Of a stretch of DNA of 60,594 nucleotides, positions 15,153-24,133 are shown one piece after another. The notes below the pieces were generated by a model. The model had not been told where the DNA came from. It did no database searches and saw only the letters and a program-made list of their open reading frames with translations. A program made the translations under genes and the position numbers. Positions within the stretch are counted from its first letter, which is position 1, and each line of letters starts with the position of its first letter. The DNA comes from an uncultured Ruminococcus sp. (GTDB lineage Bacteria; Bacillota; Clostridia; Oscillospirales; Ruminococcaceae): the NCBI GenBank assembly GCA_947629455.1, contig CANRDT010000012.1:1-60594 (forward strand), in the 5' to 3' direction.

Positions 15153-15239
15153 TAGCAATAAGAGGATTTTTTTATAATTTTAAGAAAAAATGAGGTGTGG
15201 GAAACTGCACATCATTTCCAAAGATAAGTTCGGTTCGGC

Positions 15240-15700
15240 AATGGTCCGCAGATAGATTTCACGCTGCGCAGTTTGCTTGATATGCAGGGTGAAAATTAAA
15301 AAGGTTTTCGCTCAAGCCTTTTCATTAAAAAGGCTCCCCTCGCGCGGGCGCGCTTGTCGCCCTCTGCTATGTACGGCGCGGTTTGACCTTGGAAATCGGG
15401 CGATTTAAATTTATTGCGGCGAATACTTTAATAATCTGTTGGAAAGAAATTTCCGGTTTTTCTTTTGCAACGCAAAAGAAAAATTGCCGACCGCATAATG
15501 TCGGCAAAGGAAATTTTCTTTTAGCCCAAACACGAAGTGTTTGGGGTGGCGTCGCGCAAGGGGTGAATTTCTAAACAGTCCGGTGGACTGTTTAGAAAGA
15601 GGGGACGACCTACAAGAAGGGCGTCCCCTAAGTGTGGGTGGCATTTGTTACAGCCGCCGCTTGCGGCGGAGAGAAACAGCTATCTGAAAATTAAAAATTT
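15240..15700. repeat. Modular interspersed repeat, copy R3
   Basis: Fills most of the gap between the SGNH and MATE genes. Order: a GATTTCACGCTGCGCAGTTT flank (15255), the AAAAGGTTTTCG arm (15300), the CCCTCGCGCGGGCGCGCTTG hairpin, CTTGGAAATCGGGCG, the GAAATTTCC...GGAAATTTTC module (15445-15525), CAAGGGGTGAATTTC, the AACAGTCCGGTGGACTGTT palindrome (15575-15594), GGGGACGACC and the CAGCCGCCGCTTGCGGCGG unit. It combines short-form and long-form modules. Confidence 0.85.
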
Positions 15701-15748
15701 ATCTACCTTTGCCGCCCTTAAAAAATACCCCGACAGCAGAACGCATTT

Positions 15749-17119
15749 TTACGCCGCTTTTACGGTATCTTCTTTTTCAAAAAAGCTTTTCAGTGAAGTC
15801 CTTTTCATTATCTGATATGCGATGAGCATTGCGGCGGCAGTGACGAGCCAGCTCAGAGAATAAGCGGTCATAAGCGTGGAAAAGGTCTGGTTTTTGGGAA
15901 ACACAGTATATATCCAACCTATCCGCACTCCACAGATACCCACCGTGCAGATGAGCGCAGGCACAAGCGACAGTCCGTAGCCTCTCAGACAGCCGGAGAA
16001 TATCTCGATGACGACATTTATAAATTCTGCGGCAAGTATGTATTTCAGCCGTATCATACCCGTATCTATTATCTCGGGAGAGCTGTTGAAAATACCGAGC
16101 AGAGGCCGCCCGAAACAGAGTATCAGCGCCGAAAGCGCAACGGTCAGCGACATATCCTGCAAAAGTGTGATCTTCAGCACCTGACGGCAGCGCTGCGGAT
16201 TGCCTGCTCCGTAATTCTGTCCCGTAAAGGTCGTACACGCCTGACCGAATGAGTTTATCACATAGTATGCGAATATCTCGATATTGAACGCCGCCGCCGA
16301 GCCTGCCATAACGTCCGCGCCGAGCTTGTTTATCGAGGACTGTATTATCAGATTTGACAGGCTGAATACCATTCCCTGTACGCCTGCCGGTATGCCGATC
16401 TTTATGGTTTCCCTGAAAATATTCAAATCTATTCGCAGCTCTTTCGGGAAGAGTCTGATCTCGGAATCCTCATGCAGAAGAAACCATACGAGCAGAGCGG
16501 AGCTGATGAGATTTGCAAAGACCGTTGCGAGAGCCACGCCGTCTACGGTCATTTTCATTACCAGTACAAAGAACAGATTCAGCACGACATTGATAAGTCC
16601 CGAGGTAAGCAGGCAGATGAGCGGAGTACGGGTATTGCCGCGGCTGCGGAATATCGCCGACGCGAAGTCGTATAGCAGTATGACGGGCATACCCAGAATA
16701 TACACGCGGAAGTAGAGCAAAGCCATATTGAACACATTGTCCGGTATAGAGAGCAGACCGAGCAGGCTGTGCGCGAATATTTCGCAGATCAGACCGATAA
16801 AAATACCGCTCAGCACCGCCACCACAAGCGAAGTATGCACGGCTCTTTTTACTCCGTCTTTATTTTTCATTCCGATATATCGGGCAATGACAACGTTCGC
16901 GCCTATTGAAATGCCCGTGAAAAGGTTGATTATGAGCGCGGTCAGCGGCGAATTGCTGCCCACCGCCGCCATGGCGTTTTTTCCTACATATCTTCCGATG
17001 ACCGCAATATCCGCCGCATTGAAAAGCTGTTGGAGTATTCCCGTCGCAGCCAGCGGCAGTGCGAAATTGAGTATTTTTCCTCCCAGCTTTCCGCTGAGCA
17101 TATCGCTGTTGTTATTCAT
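15749..17119 (-). CDS. MATE family multidrug/Na+ antiporter
   Basis: 456 residues from the ATG at 17119; an in-frame upstream start at 17170 has no ribosome site. Twelve membrane segments in two halves. Family marks: MLSGKLGGKILNFALPLAATGILQQLFNAADIAVIGRYVG near the N-terminus and the matching second half beginning FRETIKIGIPAGVQGMVFSLSNLIIQS. Acts in the inner membrane as a cation-coupled exporter of drugs or metabolites. No regulator adjoins it. Confidence 0.93.
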   Translation of the reverse strand: MNNNSDMLSGKLGGKILNFALPLAATGILQQLFNAADIAVIGRYVGKNAMAAVGSNSPLTALIINLFTGISIGANVVIARYIGMKNKDGVKRAVHTSLVVAVLSGIFIGLICEIFAHSLLGLLSIPDNVFNMALLYFRVYILGMPVILLYDFASAIFRSRGNTRTPLICLLTSGLINVVLNLFFVLVMKMTVDGVALATVFANLISSALLVWFLLHEDSEIRLFPKELRIDLNIFRETIKIGIPAGVQGMVFSLSNLIIQSSINKLGADVMAGSAAAFNIEIFAYYVINSFGQACTTFTGQNYGAGNPQRCRQVLKITLLQDMSLTVALSALILCFGRPLLGIFNSSPEIIDTGMIRLKYILAAEFINVVIEIFSGCLRGYGLSLVPALICTVGICGVRIGWIYTVFPKNQTFSTLMTAYSLSWLVTAAAMLIAYQIMKRTSLKSFFEKEDTVKAA

Positions 17120-17601
17120 TAAAGCACTTTCTTTCGATCGAATTATGAACGGCATATCTGCAAGCCGCACGAGATACGATTTTTAAAATATAATTGAAAT
17201 TATAAAGCAAAACAGATAAATTTCAGATATTTTCATTGTCCGCAGTATTTAGAGCAGTAATTTCTGAAAGTTGTTATTCCCCCCCTTGGGGAATAACAGC
17301 TCGTTTCGGTCACTTTCCCACCATTGGTGGGAAAATAACCGCAAGCCGCCCGATTTGGTGTAATTTAACTATCTGCAAAATGCTTATATTAATTTCAAGT
17401 TCTATCTCCGTGCTGTCTGCAGCAGTTCGATATTTATTATATATAGTATTTGTATTTTTTTCCACACTTATTTTTGAACAAATGCTGACATATTCCGCGC
17501 TTTCTGCAATGTGGGAAATTATCCCGGAAATAAAAAAACGCGCATAGGCTGCACGCGGAAAAAATTATATTACATCATAAAAAACGCGGAAAAGCGCAAA
17601 G
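17120..17601. other. Gene-free stretch with short palindromes
   Basis: No gene seen. It contains two small hairpin units: GTTATTCC...GGGGAATAAC at about 17274-17299, and TTTTCCCACC-ATT-GGTGGGAAAA at about 17316-17338. They resemble the hairpins of the MITE-like element and of the modular repeats. The part from 17380 to 17560 is AT-rich without clear structure. Confidence 0.6.
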
Positions 17602-17829
17602 TCAGAGATATATTTTACAGTCCTTGAGCGAGGAGAGGCAGCAGACGATATCTTTAAAATCCTTTTCGGTCGAATACAAGCCGATCCTGCACGTTCCGCT
17701 GTCCAGATCTGCGTCTACTATAAAGATCTGTCCGCCGCTTTTATAGATGATCTCGCTGATCCTGTCGATAAGATCTCTCAGAGTGAACGGTTCCGAGTAA
17801 AACTTGAACAAGTGTGTTGTCTTTTGCAT
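17602..17829 (-). CDS. Small hypothetical protein
   Basis: 75 residues, family not recognised. It starts at an ATG preceded by AAGGATC at 8 nt. The composition is that of a small soluble alpha/beta protein (a PFTLRDLIDRISEIIYKSGG helix followed by QIFIVDADL and GTCRIGLYS strands). The frame is supported by the ribosome site and by balanced codon use; there is no overlapping candidate on the other strand. Function unknown. Confidence 0.55.
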   Translation of the reverse strand: MQKTTHLFKFYSEPFTLRDLIDRISEIIYKSGGQIFIVDADLDSGTCRIGLYSTEKDFKDIVCCLSSLKDCKIYL

Positions 17830-17904
17830 AATACCGATCCTTATTTCTGAATAGGCTGTAAGCGCCGAACGAAGGTTTGTGGGAAAAGTAAAGTTTTGCC
17901 GATG

Positions 17905-18380
17905 TTAAATATTATATATGATGTTCCCCCTTGGGGGATAATATCTTTTTATGTTTAAATGGCGCGATATTTTCTGCGATAGCTGCGTCGCTGCCGCCAT
18001 AAATGGCAGCTGTAGCAAATGCCTTTCATAGTAGGGAAAGCGCTCTCTTGCAAGCGCTTTCCCTCTTACCAAACAGTCCACAGGACTGTTTGGTAATTCA
18101 CCCTTTTCAGAGCGCCTCCGTATGGGGTGTTTCGCCGTCTGCGGACGGCGACGATGGGCTCTGCCCCTCGACCCCGCCAGCCTTTTTAAGGAAAAGGCTT
18201 GACCGAAAACCTTTTTAATTTGCAGACTTCGTTTTTTTCTAACTGCGCACCGCGAACGATACGAAGTCCGCGACGACGCAGGCTTGAGCGAAAACCTTTT
18301 TAATTTGCAGACTTCGTTTTCTTTCTGACTGCGCACCGCGAACGATACGCAGTCCGCAACGCCGCAGGATAATTATACCA
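17905..18380. repeat. Modular interspersed repeat, copy R4 (inverted)
   Basis: Read on the minus strand. Contains the AAAAGGTTTTCGGTCAAGCC arm (18190-18222) and a second partial arm (18283-18305), the CCGTCCGCAGACGG-like hairpin (18137-18152), an AACAGTCCTGTGGACTGTT palindrome variant (18068-18087), an extra AAGCGCTTGCAAGAGAGCGC hairpin (18036-18058) and the TTTATGGCGGCAGCGACG unit (17985-18005). A GTTCCCCCTTGGGGGATAAT palindrome lies at 17921-17942. Confidence 0.8.
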
Positions 18381-18506
18381 TATAAATTTGTTTCTGTCAA
18401 CAGATTTTTACAAATATATTCAATATAATATTTACGGCGCATATACAATTTCGGCAAAATCAATTAATTCTCCGCGCACCTTGCGGATAAAGACTCTCTC
18501 AGGCAC

Positions 18507-18538
18507 AAAAAACTGCCGGTTCGTTTTAAAACCGGCAG
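18507..18538 (-). terminator. Terminator of the NifU-like/GGGtGRT operon
   Basis: CTGCCGGTT and AACCGGCAG (18513-18538) form a perfect stem. On the minus strand it is followed by TTTTTT (complement of 18507-18512), 30 nt after the stop of the GGGtGRT gene. Confidence 0.85.
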
Positions 18539-18567
18539 ACGATATTATTTTATTGTGAAGTCAAAGC

Positions 18568-19569
18568 TTACGCTTTCATAGCCTCTTCAACAGCAACAGC
18601 GCACGCAACCGTAGCGCCTACCATCGGGTTGTTGCCCATACCGATAAGACCCATCATCTCAACGTGAGCCGGAACGGAAGAAGAGCCGGCAAACTGAGCG
18701 TCGCTGTGCATTCTTCCCATTGTATCGGTCATACCGTAGGAAGCAGGACCTGCCGCCATATTGTCAGGGTGCAGAGTTCTTCCCGTGCCGCCGCCCGACG
18801 CAACCGAGAAATACTTCTTTCCTGCGTCGATACGCTCTTTTTTGTATGTTCCTGCAACGGGGTGCTGGAATCTTGTGGGGTTGGTCGAGTTGCCCGTGAT
18901 AGAAACGTCAACGTTCTCTTTCCACATAATAGCAACGCCTTCGGTAACATCGTTAGCGCCGTAGCAGTTTACCTTTGCACGCAGACCGTCGGAATAAGCC
19001 TTGCGGAATACTTCCTTTACCTCGCCGGTATAGTAATCCATCTCAGTCTCAACATATGTAAATCCGTTGATCCTTGCAATGATCTGAGCTGCGTCCTTGC
19101 CGAGACCGTTAAGGATAACTCTCAGGGGTTTCTGGCGGACTTTGTTAGCTTTTTCCGCGATACCGATAGCTCCCTCGGCAGCTGCAAATGATTCATGTCC
19201 TGCAAGGAAAGCAAAACATTCGGTGTCGTCCTCAAGGAGCATTTTGCCGAGATTTCCATGTCCGAGACCGACTTTTCTCTGATCCGCAACGGAACCGGGG
19301 ATACAGAAAGACTGAAGTCCCTCTCCGATAGCGGCGGCAGCGTCGGCAGCCTTGGTGCAGCCTTTCTTGACTGCTATGGCGCAGCCTACGGTGTACGCCC
19401 ACTTGGCATTTTCAAAGCAGATAGGCTGAATACCCTGAACTATGGTGTAAGGGTCAAATCCCTTTGCCTTGCAGATGTCGGCACATTCCTCTATGGTGTT
19501 TATACCGTACTGCTGAAGAACTGCGAGAATCTGCTTTTCTCTTCTTTCATATGATTCAAATAAAGCCAT
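18568..19569 (-). CDS. GGGtGRT family protein
   Basis: 333 residues. It contains the family's name-giving motif, GGGTGRT, at residues 259-265 (in SVASGGGTGRTLHPDN). The family is found in anaerobic Firmicutes and has no established biochemical role that I know of. Conserved cysteines occur at C29, C33, C51, C63, C71, C89 and C118. It sits 14 nt downstream of a NifU-like scaffold gene, the usual partner, so a role in iron-sulfur protein handling is likely but inferred. Confidence 0.9.
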   Translation of the reverse strand: MALFESYERREKQILAVLQQYGINTIEECADICKAKGFDPYTIVQGIQPICFENAKWAYTVGCAIAVKKGCTKAADAAAAIGEGLQSFCIPGSVADQRKVGLGHGNLGKMLLEDDTECFAFLAGHESFAAAEGAIGIAEKANKVRQKPLRVILNGLGKDAAQIIARINGFTYVETEMDYYTGEVKEVFRKAYSDGLRAKVNCYGANDVTEGVAIMWKENVDVSITGNSTNPTRFQHPVAGTYKKERIDAGKKYFSVASGGGTGRTLHPDNMAAGPASYGMTDTMGRMHSDAQFAGSSSVPAHVEMMGLIGMGNNPMVGATVACAVAVEEAMKA

Positions 19570-19583
19570 TGCGGTAATCCTCC

Positions 19584-20276
19584 TTATTCCTTTCTGGGAT
19601 CGATGATCCTTGCGGCGTCGGCAACTCTGCCGTACTGACCCTTAGCCTTTTCAAACGCTGTATTTGCGTCGTCGCCGTTCTTGATAAAGTCCATCATCTT
19701 GCCGAAGTTTACAAACTGATAGCCGATGATCTCGTCGTCCTCGTTGAGTGCGATACCGGTAACATATCCGTCGGTCATTTCAAGATAACGCGGTCCCTTG
19801 GCGAGAGTACCGTACATAGTGCCGATCTGTGAACGCAGACCTTTTCCGAGATCTTCAAGTCCTGCGCCGACAACAAGTCCTCCCTCGGAGAAAGCGCTCT
19901 GTGAACGTCCGTAAACGATCTGGAGGAAAAGCTCTCTCATAGCGGTATTGATAGCGTCGCACACCAGGTCGGTGTTGAGCGCCTCGAGAATAGTTCTGCC
20001 GGGAAGTATCTCGGCTGCCATAGCGGCGGAATGAGTCATACCGGAGCAGCCGATAGTTTCGACCAGAGCCTCCTGTATAACGCCCTCCTTGACATTCAGG
20101 GTAAGCTTACAAGTACCCTGCTGTGGAGCGCACCAACCCACGCCGTGAGTAAATCCGGAAATATCCTTGATTTCTTTAGCCTTTACCCACTTAGCCTCCT
20201 CGGGGATAGGAGCCGCGCCGTGAGCAACGCCCTGAGCCACAGGGCACATTGTTTCAACCTCGTGAGAATAAACCAT
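19584..20276 (-). CDS. Iron-sulfur cluster scaffold-like (NifU-type) protein
   Basis: 230 residues. The middle matches the NifU/IscU scaffold fold: GWCAPQQGTCKLTLNVKEGVIQEALVETIGCSGMTHSAAMAAEIL, with cysteines in GWC and GCSGMTH and a third in LVCDAINTAMRELFLQ. A C-terminal extension of about 90 residues (from GGLVVGAGLEDLGKGLRSQ) is not part of classic IscU. It is first in a two-gene operon with the GGGtGRT gene. Start supported by GAGGAG upstream. Confidence 0.88.
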   Translation of the reverse strand: MVYSHEVETMCPVAQGVAHGAAPIPEEAKWVKAKEIKDISGFTHGVGWCAPQQGTCKLTLNVKEGVIQEALVETIGCSGMTHSAAMAAEILPGRTILEALNTDLVCDAINTAMRELFLQIVYGRSQSAFSEGGLVVGAGLEDLGKGLRSQIGTMYGTLAKGPRYLEMTDGYVTGIALNEDDEIIGYQFVNFGKMMDFIKNGDDANTAFEKAKGQYGRVADAARIIDPRKE

Positions 20277-20359
20277 TCAAAATACTCCTCTCAATAATTT
20301 AATGTAAAATATTGCTCCGCAGATACGCCGTTTTGTCAGGAGCAACATGGTACATATTT

Positions 20360-20388
20360 ATTATATAACATCTGACGATTTTTTTCAA
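20360..20388 (-). promoter_or_regulatory. Promoter of the NifU-like/GGGtGRT operon
   Basis: On the minus strand TTGAAA (complement of 20383-20388) and TATAAT (complement of 20360-20365), 17-bp spacer. The leader of about 77 nt can form a TTGCTCC...GGAGCAA hairpin. Confidence 0.75.
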
Positions 20389-20454
20389 GAGGTTACGGCA
20401 AATTTTCTCACGTTATTTACGGATAGTGCAAAAATAGCTGCGGAGGGCGGTTAG

Positions 20455-20745
20455 TTTGATTTTACGCTGCGCAGTTATTATGAAAACGAAGTAGGCATAT
20501 TAAAAAGGTTTTCGGTCAAGCCTTTTCCTCAAAAAGGCTTGCAGGGTCAAGGGACAGAGTCCCTTGTCGCCGCCCGCAGGCGGCGAAACACCCCTGCCGC
20601 TTGCGCTCCGCAAGGGGTGAATTTCTAAACAGTCCGGTGGACTGTTTAGAAAGAGGGGATGCCCTGTAAGAGAGGGCGTCCCCTAAGTCTTAGCGGCACG
20701 AAGCTGTTCTCCGCCGCTTGCGGCGGAAAGCGATTTCTAAAGGCT
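20455..20745. repeat. Modular interspersed repeat, copy R5 (long form)
   Basis: GATTTTACGCTGCGCAGTTA flank (20457), AAAAGGTTTTCGGTCAAGCC arm (20503-20540), GGACAGAGTCCCTTGTC hairpin, GCCCGCAGGCGGCG unit, CAAGGGGTGAATTTC, AACAGTCCGGTGGACTGTT (20628-20647) and GGGGATGCCC. This is the closest relative of R1 and R7. It fills the space between the operon promoter and the endolysin gene. Confidence 0.85.
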
Positions 20746-20850
20746 GTTTCCAACGAATGTCGTATAACCTTTAGTGCATATCCGGCAAGATATTTTAAGC
20801 AAAATGCTCAATATTAAAATCAACTGCGGCGAAAATTTTACCACCAACTT

Positions 20851-21552
20851 TCACTCCGCCAGCTTCTCCCCCTCAAAGTACACCGCTATCCAGCCGGAGG
20901 GGATCTTCGCCCAGATGTCAGAGCCGAGAGTTCGCAGCTCTTTGACCGTGACCGACGTGCCTTTGCGCAGACAGGCGGATAGCTGATTCAGCGCGTGAGC
21001 CTGACCGTCCGCCGTAAGCTCCGTCCTGAGTTTAAGCCTGCTCGATGTCCCCGGAGATACTCTCACATTCACGTTTGCAAGCAGGGTGTAATTTTTGCCG
21101 ACGGAGTACTTCGGCAACGAGTTTACTTTGCTCTGATCTATCGGTCGGAGTACCCCTGCAAAGTGGCTGTAATTATGCCGTATCTTCGTGCAGGGATCGT
21201 GTTTACCCGTCCAGTTCTGGTCGTAGCTGTAGAAGTGTGCCGTATCACCCTCGCCTGTCGCTATAGCTATATGTCCCCAGCCGCCTTTACTCAGGCTCGA
21301 TTTCCAGACGCATATATCGCCTTTTTGGGGGACAAACTCGGGCGTGTTGGATATTCTTATAAAATTGGCGGTAAGCTCTTTATGCGCCGTGAAATTGTCA
21401 AAATAACAATGAGCGTCGCCCCAAGAACCTGCGGAAATGCCGAAAACGTCCTTTAAATAGCGTTTTACAAGGTCAACACACTGTACCCCTGCCACGCCGT
21501 CATAGTCTACCGCTTTGCCTGCGTATTTCTTTAAAAATTCGTCATAGGTCAT
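20851..21552 (-). CDS. CHAP-domain endolysin with SH3-like tail
   Basis: 233 residues from the ATG at 21552 (AAGGAGG upstream). N-terminal CHAP amidase/peptidase: GVQCVDLVKRYL gives the catalytic cysteine (about residue 24), GGWGHIAIATGEGD the catalytic histidine (about 92), and a following Asn/Asp-rich strand. Residues from about 150 (KNYTLLANVNVRVSPGTSSRLK) form an SH3-type binding domain. It overlaps the holin gene by 11 nt and should be exported through it. Phage-type lysis module; no other phage genes flank it. Confidence 0.9.
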   Translation of the reverse strand: MTYDEFLKKYAGKAVDYDGVAGVQCVDLVKRYLKDVFGISAGSWGDAHCYFDNFTAHKELTANFIRISNTPEFVPQKGDICVWKSSLSKGGWGHIAIATGEGDTAHFYSYDQNWTGKHDPCTKIRHNYSHFAGVLRPIDQSKVNSLPKYSVGKNYTLLANVNVRVSPGTSSRLKLRTELTADGQAHALNQLSACLRKGTSVTVKELRTLGSDIWAKIPSGWIAVYFEGEKLAE

Positions 21553-22027
21553 TATCGTTATCCTCCTTATCGTTATTATTATCATTGAGTTTATTGCGGC
21601 CTTTTTCAACGGCTACACGGAGTTTTTCTACCGCTTTCGTGAGAAAGGACGGCAGCGGAACGCCGATAACAGCGAGGTTCTCTAAAATGGAAATACACTC
21701 GTTGATTATAAGCCAGACCGTGACGATCATTCCCATATACATACTTGAACCAATATCCACGCCGAGTTTGTCGCAAGCCGTGTAAATAAGCCAATCCACA
21801 ACAGCCGCAACGGCTACCACCAATAAATAACAAACTTTCTTGACAATGCCTTTAATGCCCGTCTTGCTTGAAAGTTCCGCGCGTTCCCACGCTTTGACCA
21901 TACCCGACGCGTAATCTATCACCATAACCGCCATAAGGATAAAGATCGGTACGCCGAGTATGCCGAGGTACGCCGACAGTCCGCCAAGCGCGGCTGAAAT
22001 TGCGGCTTTTGTATACTTTTCGGACAT
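21542..22027 (-). CDS. Phage-type holin (toxin secretion/phage lysis holin family)
   Basis: 161 residues from the ATG at 22027, chosen by AAAGGAGG. Three or more membrane segments: YTKAAISAALGGLSAYLGILGVPIFILMAVMVIDYASG, then KKVCYLLVVAVAAVVDWLIYTA, then MYMGMIVTVWLIINECISILENLAVIGVPLP, the layout of holin family 4 (phi29/Cph1 type). The C-terminus is a charged Asn/Asp-rich tail. Together with the endolysin it forms a two-gene lysis cassette. Confidence 0.9.
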   Translation of the reverse strand: MSEKYTKAAISAALGGLSAYLGILGVPIFILMAVMVIDYASGMVKAWERAELSSKTGIKGIVKKVCYLLVVAVAAVVDWLIYTACDKLGVDIGSSMYMGMIVTVWLIINECISILENLAVIGVPLPSFLTKAVEKLRVAVEKGRNKLNDNNNDKEDNDNDL

Positions 22028-22144
22028 TGTTTCCTCCTTTCGCGATACCTTCCCTATAAACAACGAAAAAAGGCGTTTTTGTTGCACGTTTTTATGCAAC
22101 CGTTTTGATCTGTTTGAATTATATCGTATTTTTGCACAAAATAT

Positions 22145-22173
22145 CCCTGTGGATATGTGCATTATCCACAGGG
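22145..22173. other. Perfect 10-bp inverted repeat upstream of the holin
   Basis: CCCTGTGGAT at 22145-22154 and its exact complement at 22164-22173, 118 bp before the holin start. On the plus strand it is followed by TCGGTTTTTT, so it could act as a terminator there, but no plus-strand gene precedes it. As an operator or attenuator of the lysis cassette it would be well placed. Role not decided by sequence. Confidence 0.5.
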
Positions 22174-22227
22174 TCGGTTTTTTCTGTAAAGTATATGAAA
22201 TTTATCGTCTGTACGGCTTTTCGCGAC

Positions 22228-22435
22228 GGAATTCAATTTTATAAGAGTGCTTTTAGTCTTATAATTATATTCCGCTCAGTACGGCGAAATTTTTGTTATA
22301 TTCTCCGCCTGCGGCGGAGAATATAACATTAGATTATTTTTCCTCCGCCGTTGGCGGAGGAAAAATAACCCAAAAGTCAGTCTGAACCGGTAAAATATAT
22401 TAAAATGCTTACATAAAATTTAAAAATTGATTTCC
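22228..22435 (+). mobile_element. MITE-like element, full copy P1 (208 bp)
   Basis: Imperfect terminal inverted repeats GGAATTCAATTTT (22228) and AAAAATTGATTTCC (ending 22435). Internal hairpins: GTTATATTCTCCGCC with its complement, and TTATTTTTCCTCCGCC with its complement (about 22290-22370). It aligns along its full length with the copy at 56345-56552 in the opposite direction. No coding capacity. No clear target duplication at the ends. Confidence 0.8.
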
Positions 22436-22461
22436 TTGGCTTTTCGCCGCGCACCGACAGA

Positions 22462-23595
22462 TCAGTCTACATTCGCCGGCATTCCGTTGACCGAGATCTC
22501 GGGATCGTCCAGATCTATTATAAGACATCTTTTGCCCTCGATCGTCTGCGTGCGGACTTTATCAACCGAATCTCTGCCGATATTAACGGTTATTCCCGAC
22601 GCGGACAGCACGGTCTTGCGCTCGACCAAGTTGACCGCCGTCAGTTCTCTGCCGCCCATTGCGCTTTCGTATACTTTCGGAAGATGCTGTAACTTGTCCT
22701 CGCTGACTCCCGATTCCCACAGTATCGACGCAAGTTTTTTATCGCTGACCGTAGGTATCTCCGTTTCGTGGCTTGAAATATCCACCAATTCGGCTATCTT
22801 GTCGTTTACGGAGGTTATCAGATCGTAATCGAGTTCTTCCCCCACAACGCTGCTGAGTATTCCTCGGAAAGTCTCCTTTTCTGATTTGCAGGACATTCCG
22901 AATTCGCAGCCGAGCAGGTCGTTCACCACGGAAACATTCGGCTTGTTGGCATTCTTGGAATAATAGAGCGCACCGTTCACATCGGGCATTCTGTCGGAAA
23001 ATACGGGGAACAGAAAACCGTCGCTCGGCATTTCGACTATTCGGTCGGAGGAGGGTTTTTTGATTATCCCGTTCTGTTCATCGCTGTATATAAGTCCGTC
23101 TATCCTCAGATTTACAGGACATACCGCCGTGATTATGAAATTGTAGTCTATCTCCGCCTCGGCGTCCTCCTGCCGTTCGCCGTTCCTGCCGCGGTTGAGC
23201 ACGCTGTAGGTGCAGTGTGCCGCGAATAAGGCATATGTAGAAACATATTCCATTTTTTCGGCTATTCTTGAAAGAAAAGCCTTATTCAGCTCCTCGTCGC
23301 CAAGTCTTGACGAAAGAAGTCTGTAGAAAAACTCCTGTGAGCCGCCCTCGGAGTATGCCTCTTTCGGGAAGTGGTATTCCAGAAGATTTTTTCCCACAGA
23401 GCCTGAAAGCGTCTTTTTCAGTATAGCTGCAATAAGCTCCGATTCCTCCTGCGGCATAGCGTTATACAGACCACAGGAGCTGAATTTTATATTTTTTTCC
23501 GAATCCACGAACGCCTGCAATACGTTGTTTATCGTAAAGAACGGACAGTCGTCCGAAAAATTCTTTTTTATCTCGTTTATTTCTTTTTTATTCAT
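22462..23595 (-). CDS. DUF4317 family protein
   Basis: 377 residues starting at MNKKEINEIKKNF; an upstream in-frame TTG is not used. The start plus CPFFTINNVLQAFVDSEKNIKF matches the DUF4317 family, which is widespread in Clostridia and has no known function. It appears to be a soluble cytoplasmic protein: no signal peptide or membrane segment is visible. C-terminal part has YESAMGGRELTAVNLVERKTVLSASGITVNI. It is a single gene flanked by repeats on both sides. Confidence 0.88.
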   Translation of the reverse strand: MNKKEINEIKKNFSDDCPFFTINNVLQAFVDSEKNIKFSSCGLYNAMPQEESELIAAILKKTLSGSVGKNLLEYHFPKEAYSEGGSQEFFYRLLSSRLGDEELNKAFLSRIAEKMEYVSTYALFAAHCTYSVLNRGRNGERQEDAEAEIDYNFIITAVCPVNLRIDGLIYSDEQNGIIKKPSSDRIVEMPSDGFLFPVFSDRMPDVNGALYYSKNANKPNVSVVNDLLGCEFGMSCKSEKETFRGILSSVVGEELDYDLITSVNDKIAELVDISSHETEIPTVSDKKLASILWESGVSEDKLQHLPKVYESAMGGRELTAVNLVERKTVLSASGITVNIGRDSVDKVRTQTIEGKRCLIIDLDDPEISVNGMPANVD

Positions 23596-23679
23596 TTTAT
23601 CAACCGTCCTTTTTGACAAAGTTCAGTGTTATTTTTCCGTCTAATTTGCAGTACAAGATTTTTAACCGCCCGATTTCCA

Positions 23680-24115
23680 AGGTCTATTTCCTCCGCCGCA
23701 AGCGGCTGAGAGAAAGTCAATTCCGCCAATACTCAGGGGACGCCCTTCTTGCAGGTCGTCCCCTCTTTCAAAACAGTCCACCGGACTGTTTTGAAATTCA
23801 CCCCTTGCGGACGCCAGCTCAAACGCTGCGCGTTTGAGCTGAAAGAAAATTTCCTTTGCCGACATTATGCGGTCGGCAATTTTTATTTTACTTCGTAAAA
23901 TAAAAACCGGAAATTTCTTTCTCACAGATTTTTAAAGTAATTGCCGCGATAAATTTTAACCGCCCGATTTCCAAAGTCGAACTGCGCCGCACATCGCAGA
24001 GGGCGACAAGCGCGCCCGCGCGAGGGCAGCCTTTTTGAGGAAAAGGATTGAGCGAAAACCTTTTTAATATGCAGACTTCATTTTTTCCGCAGCTGCGGAG
24101 TTTGAAATCAATCTG
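23680..24115. repeat. Modular interspersed repeat, copy R6 (inverted)
   Basis: Read on the minus strand: the AAAAGGTTTTCGCTCAATCC arm (24035-24069), the CCCTCGCGCGGGCGCGCTTG hairpin (about 24005-24025), CTTTGGAAATCGGGCGG, the GAAATTTCC...GGAAATTTTC module (23845-23925), an AACAGTCCGGTGGACTGTT palindrome (23773-23792), GGGGACGACC and GCCGCTTGCGGCGG (23692-23705). The module order is that of R3. Confidence 0.85.
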
Positions 24116-24133
24116 CGGAGAAATTCTTATAGT

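Noticed and set aside
20851-22027. A prophage
   Set aside because: Only the holin and endolysin are present; no integrase, repressor, capsid or tail genes lie within 20 kb on either side.
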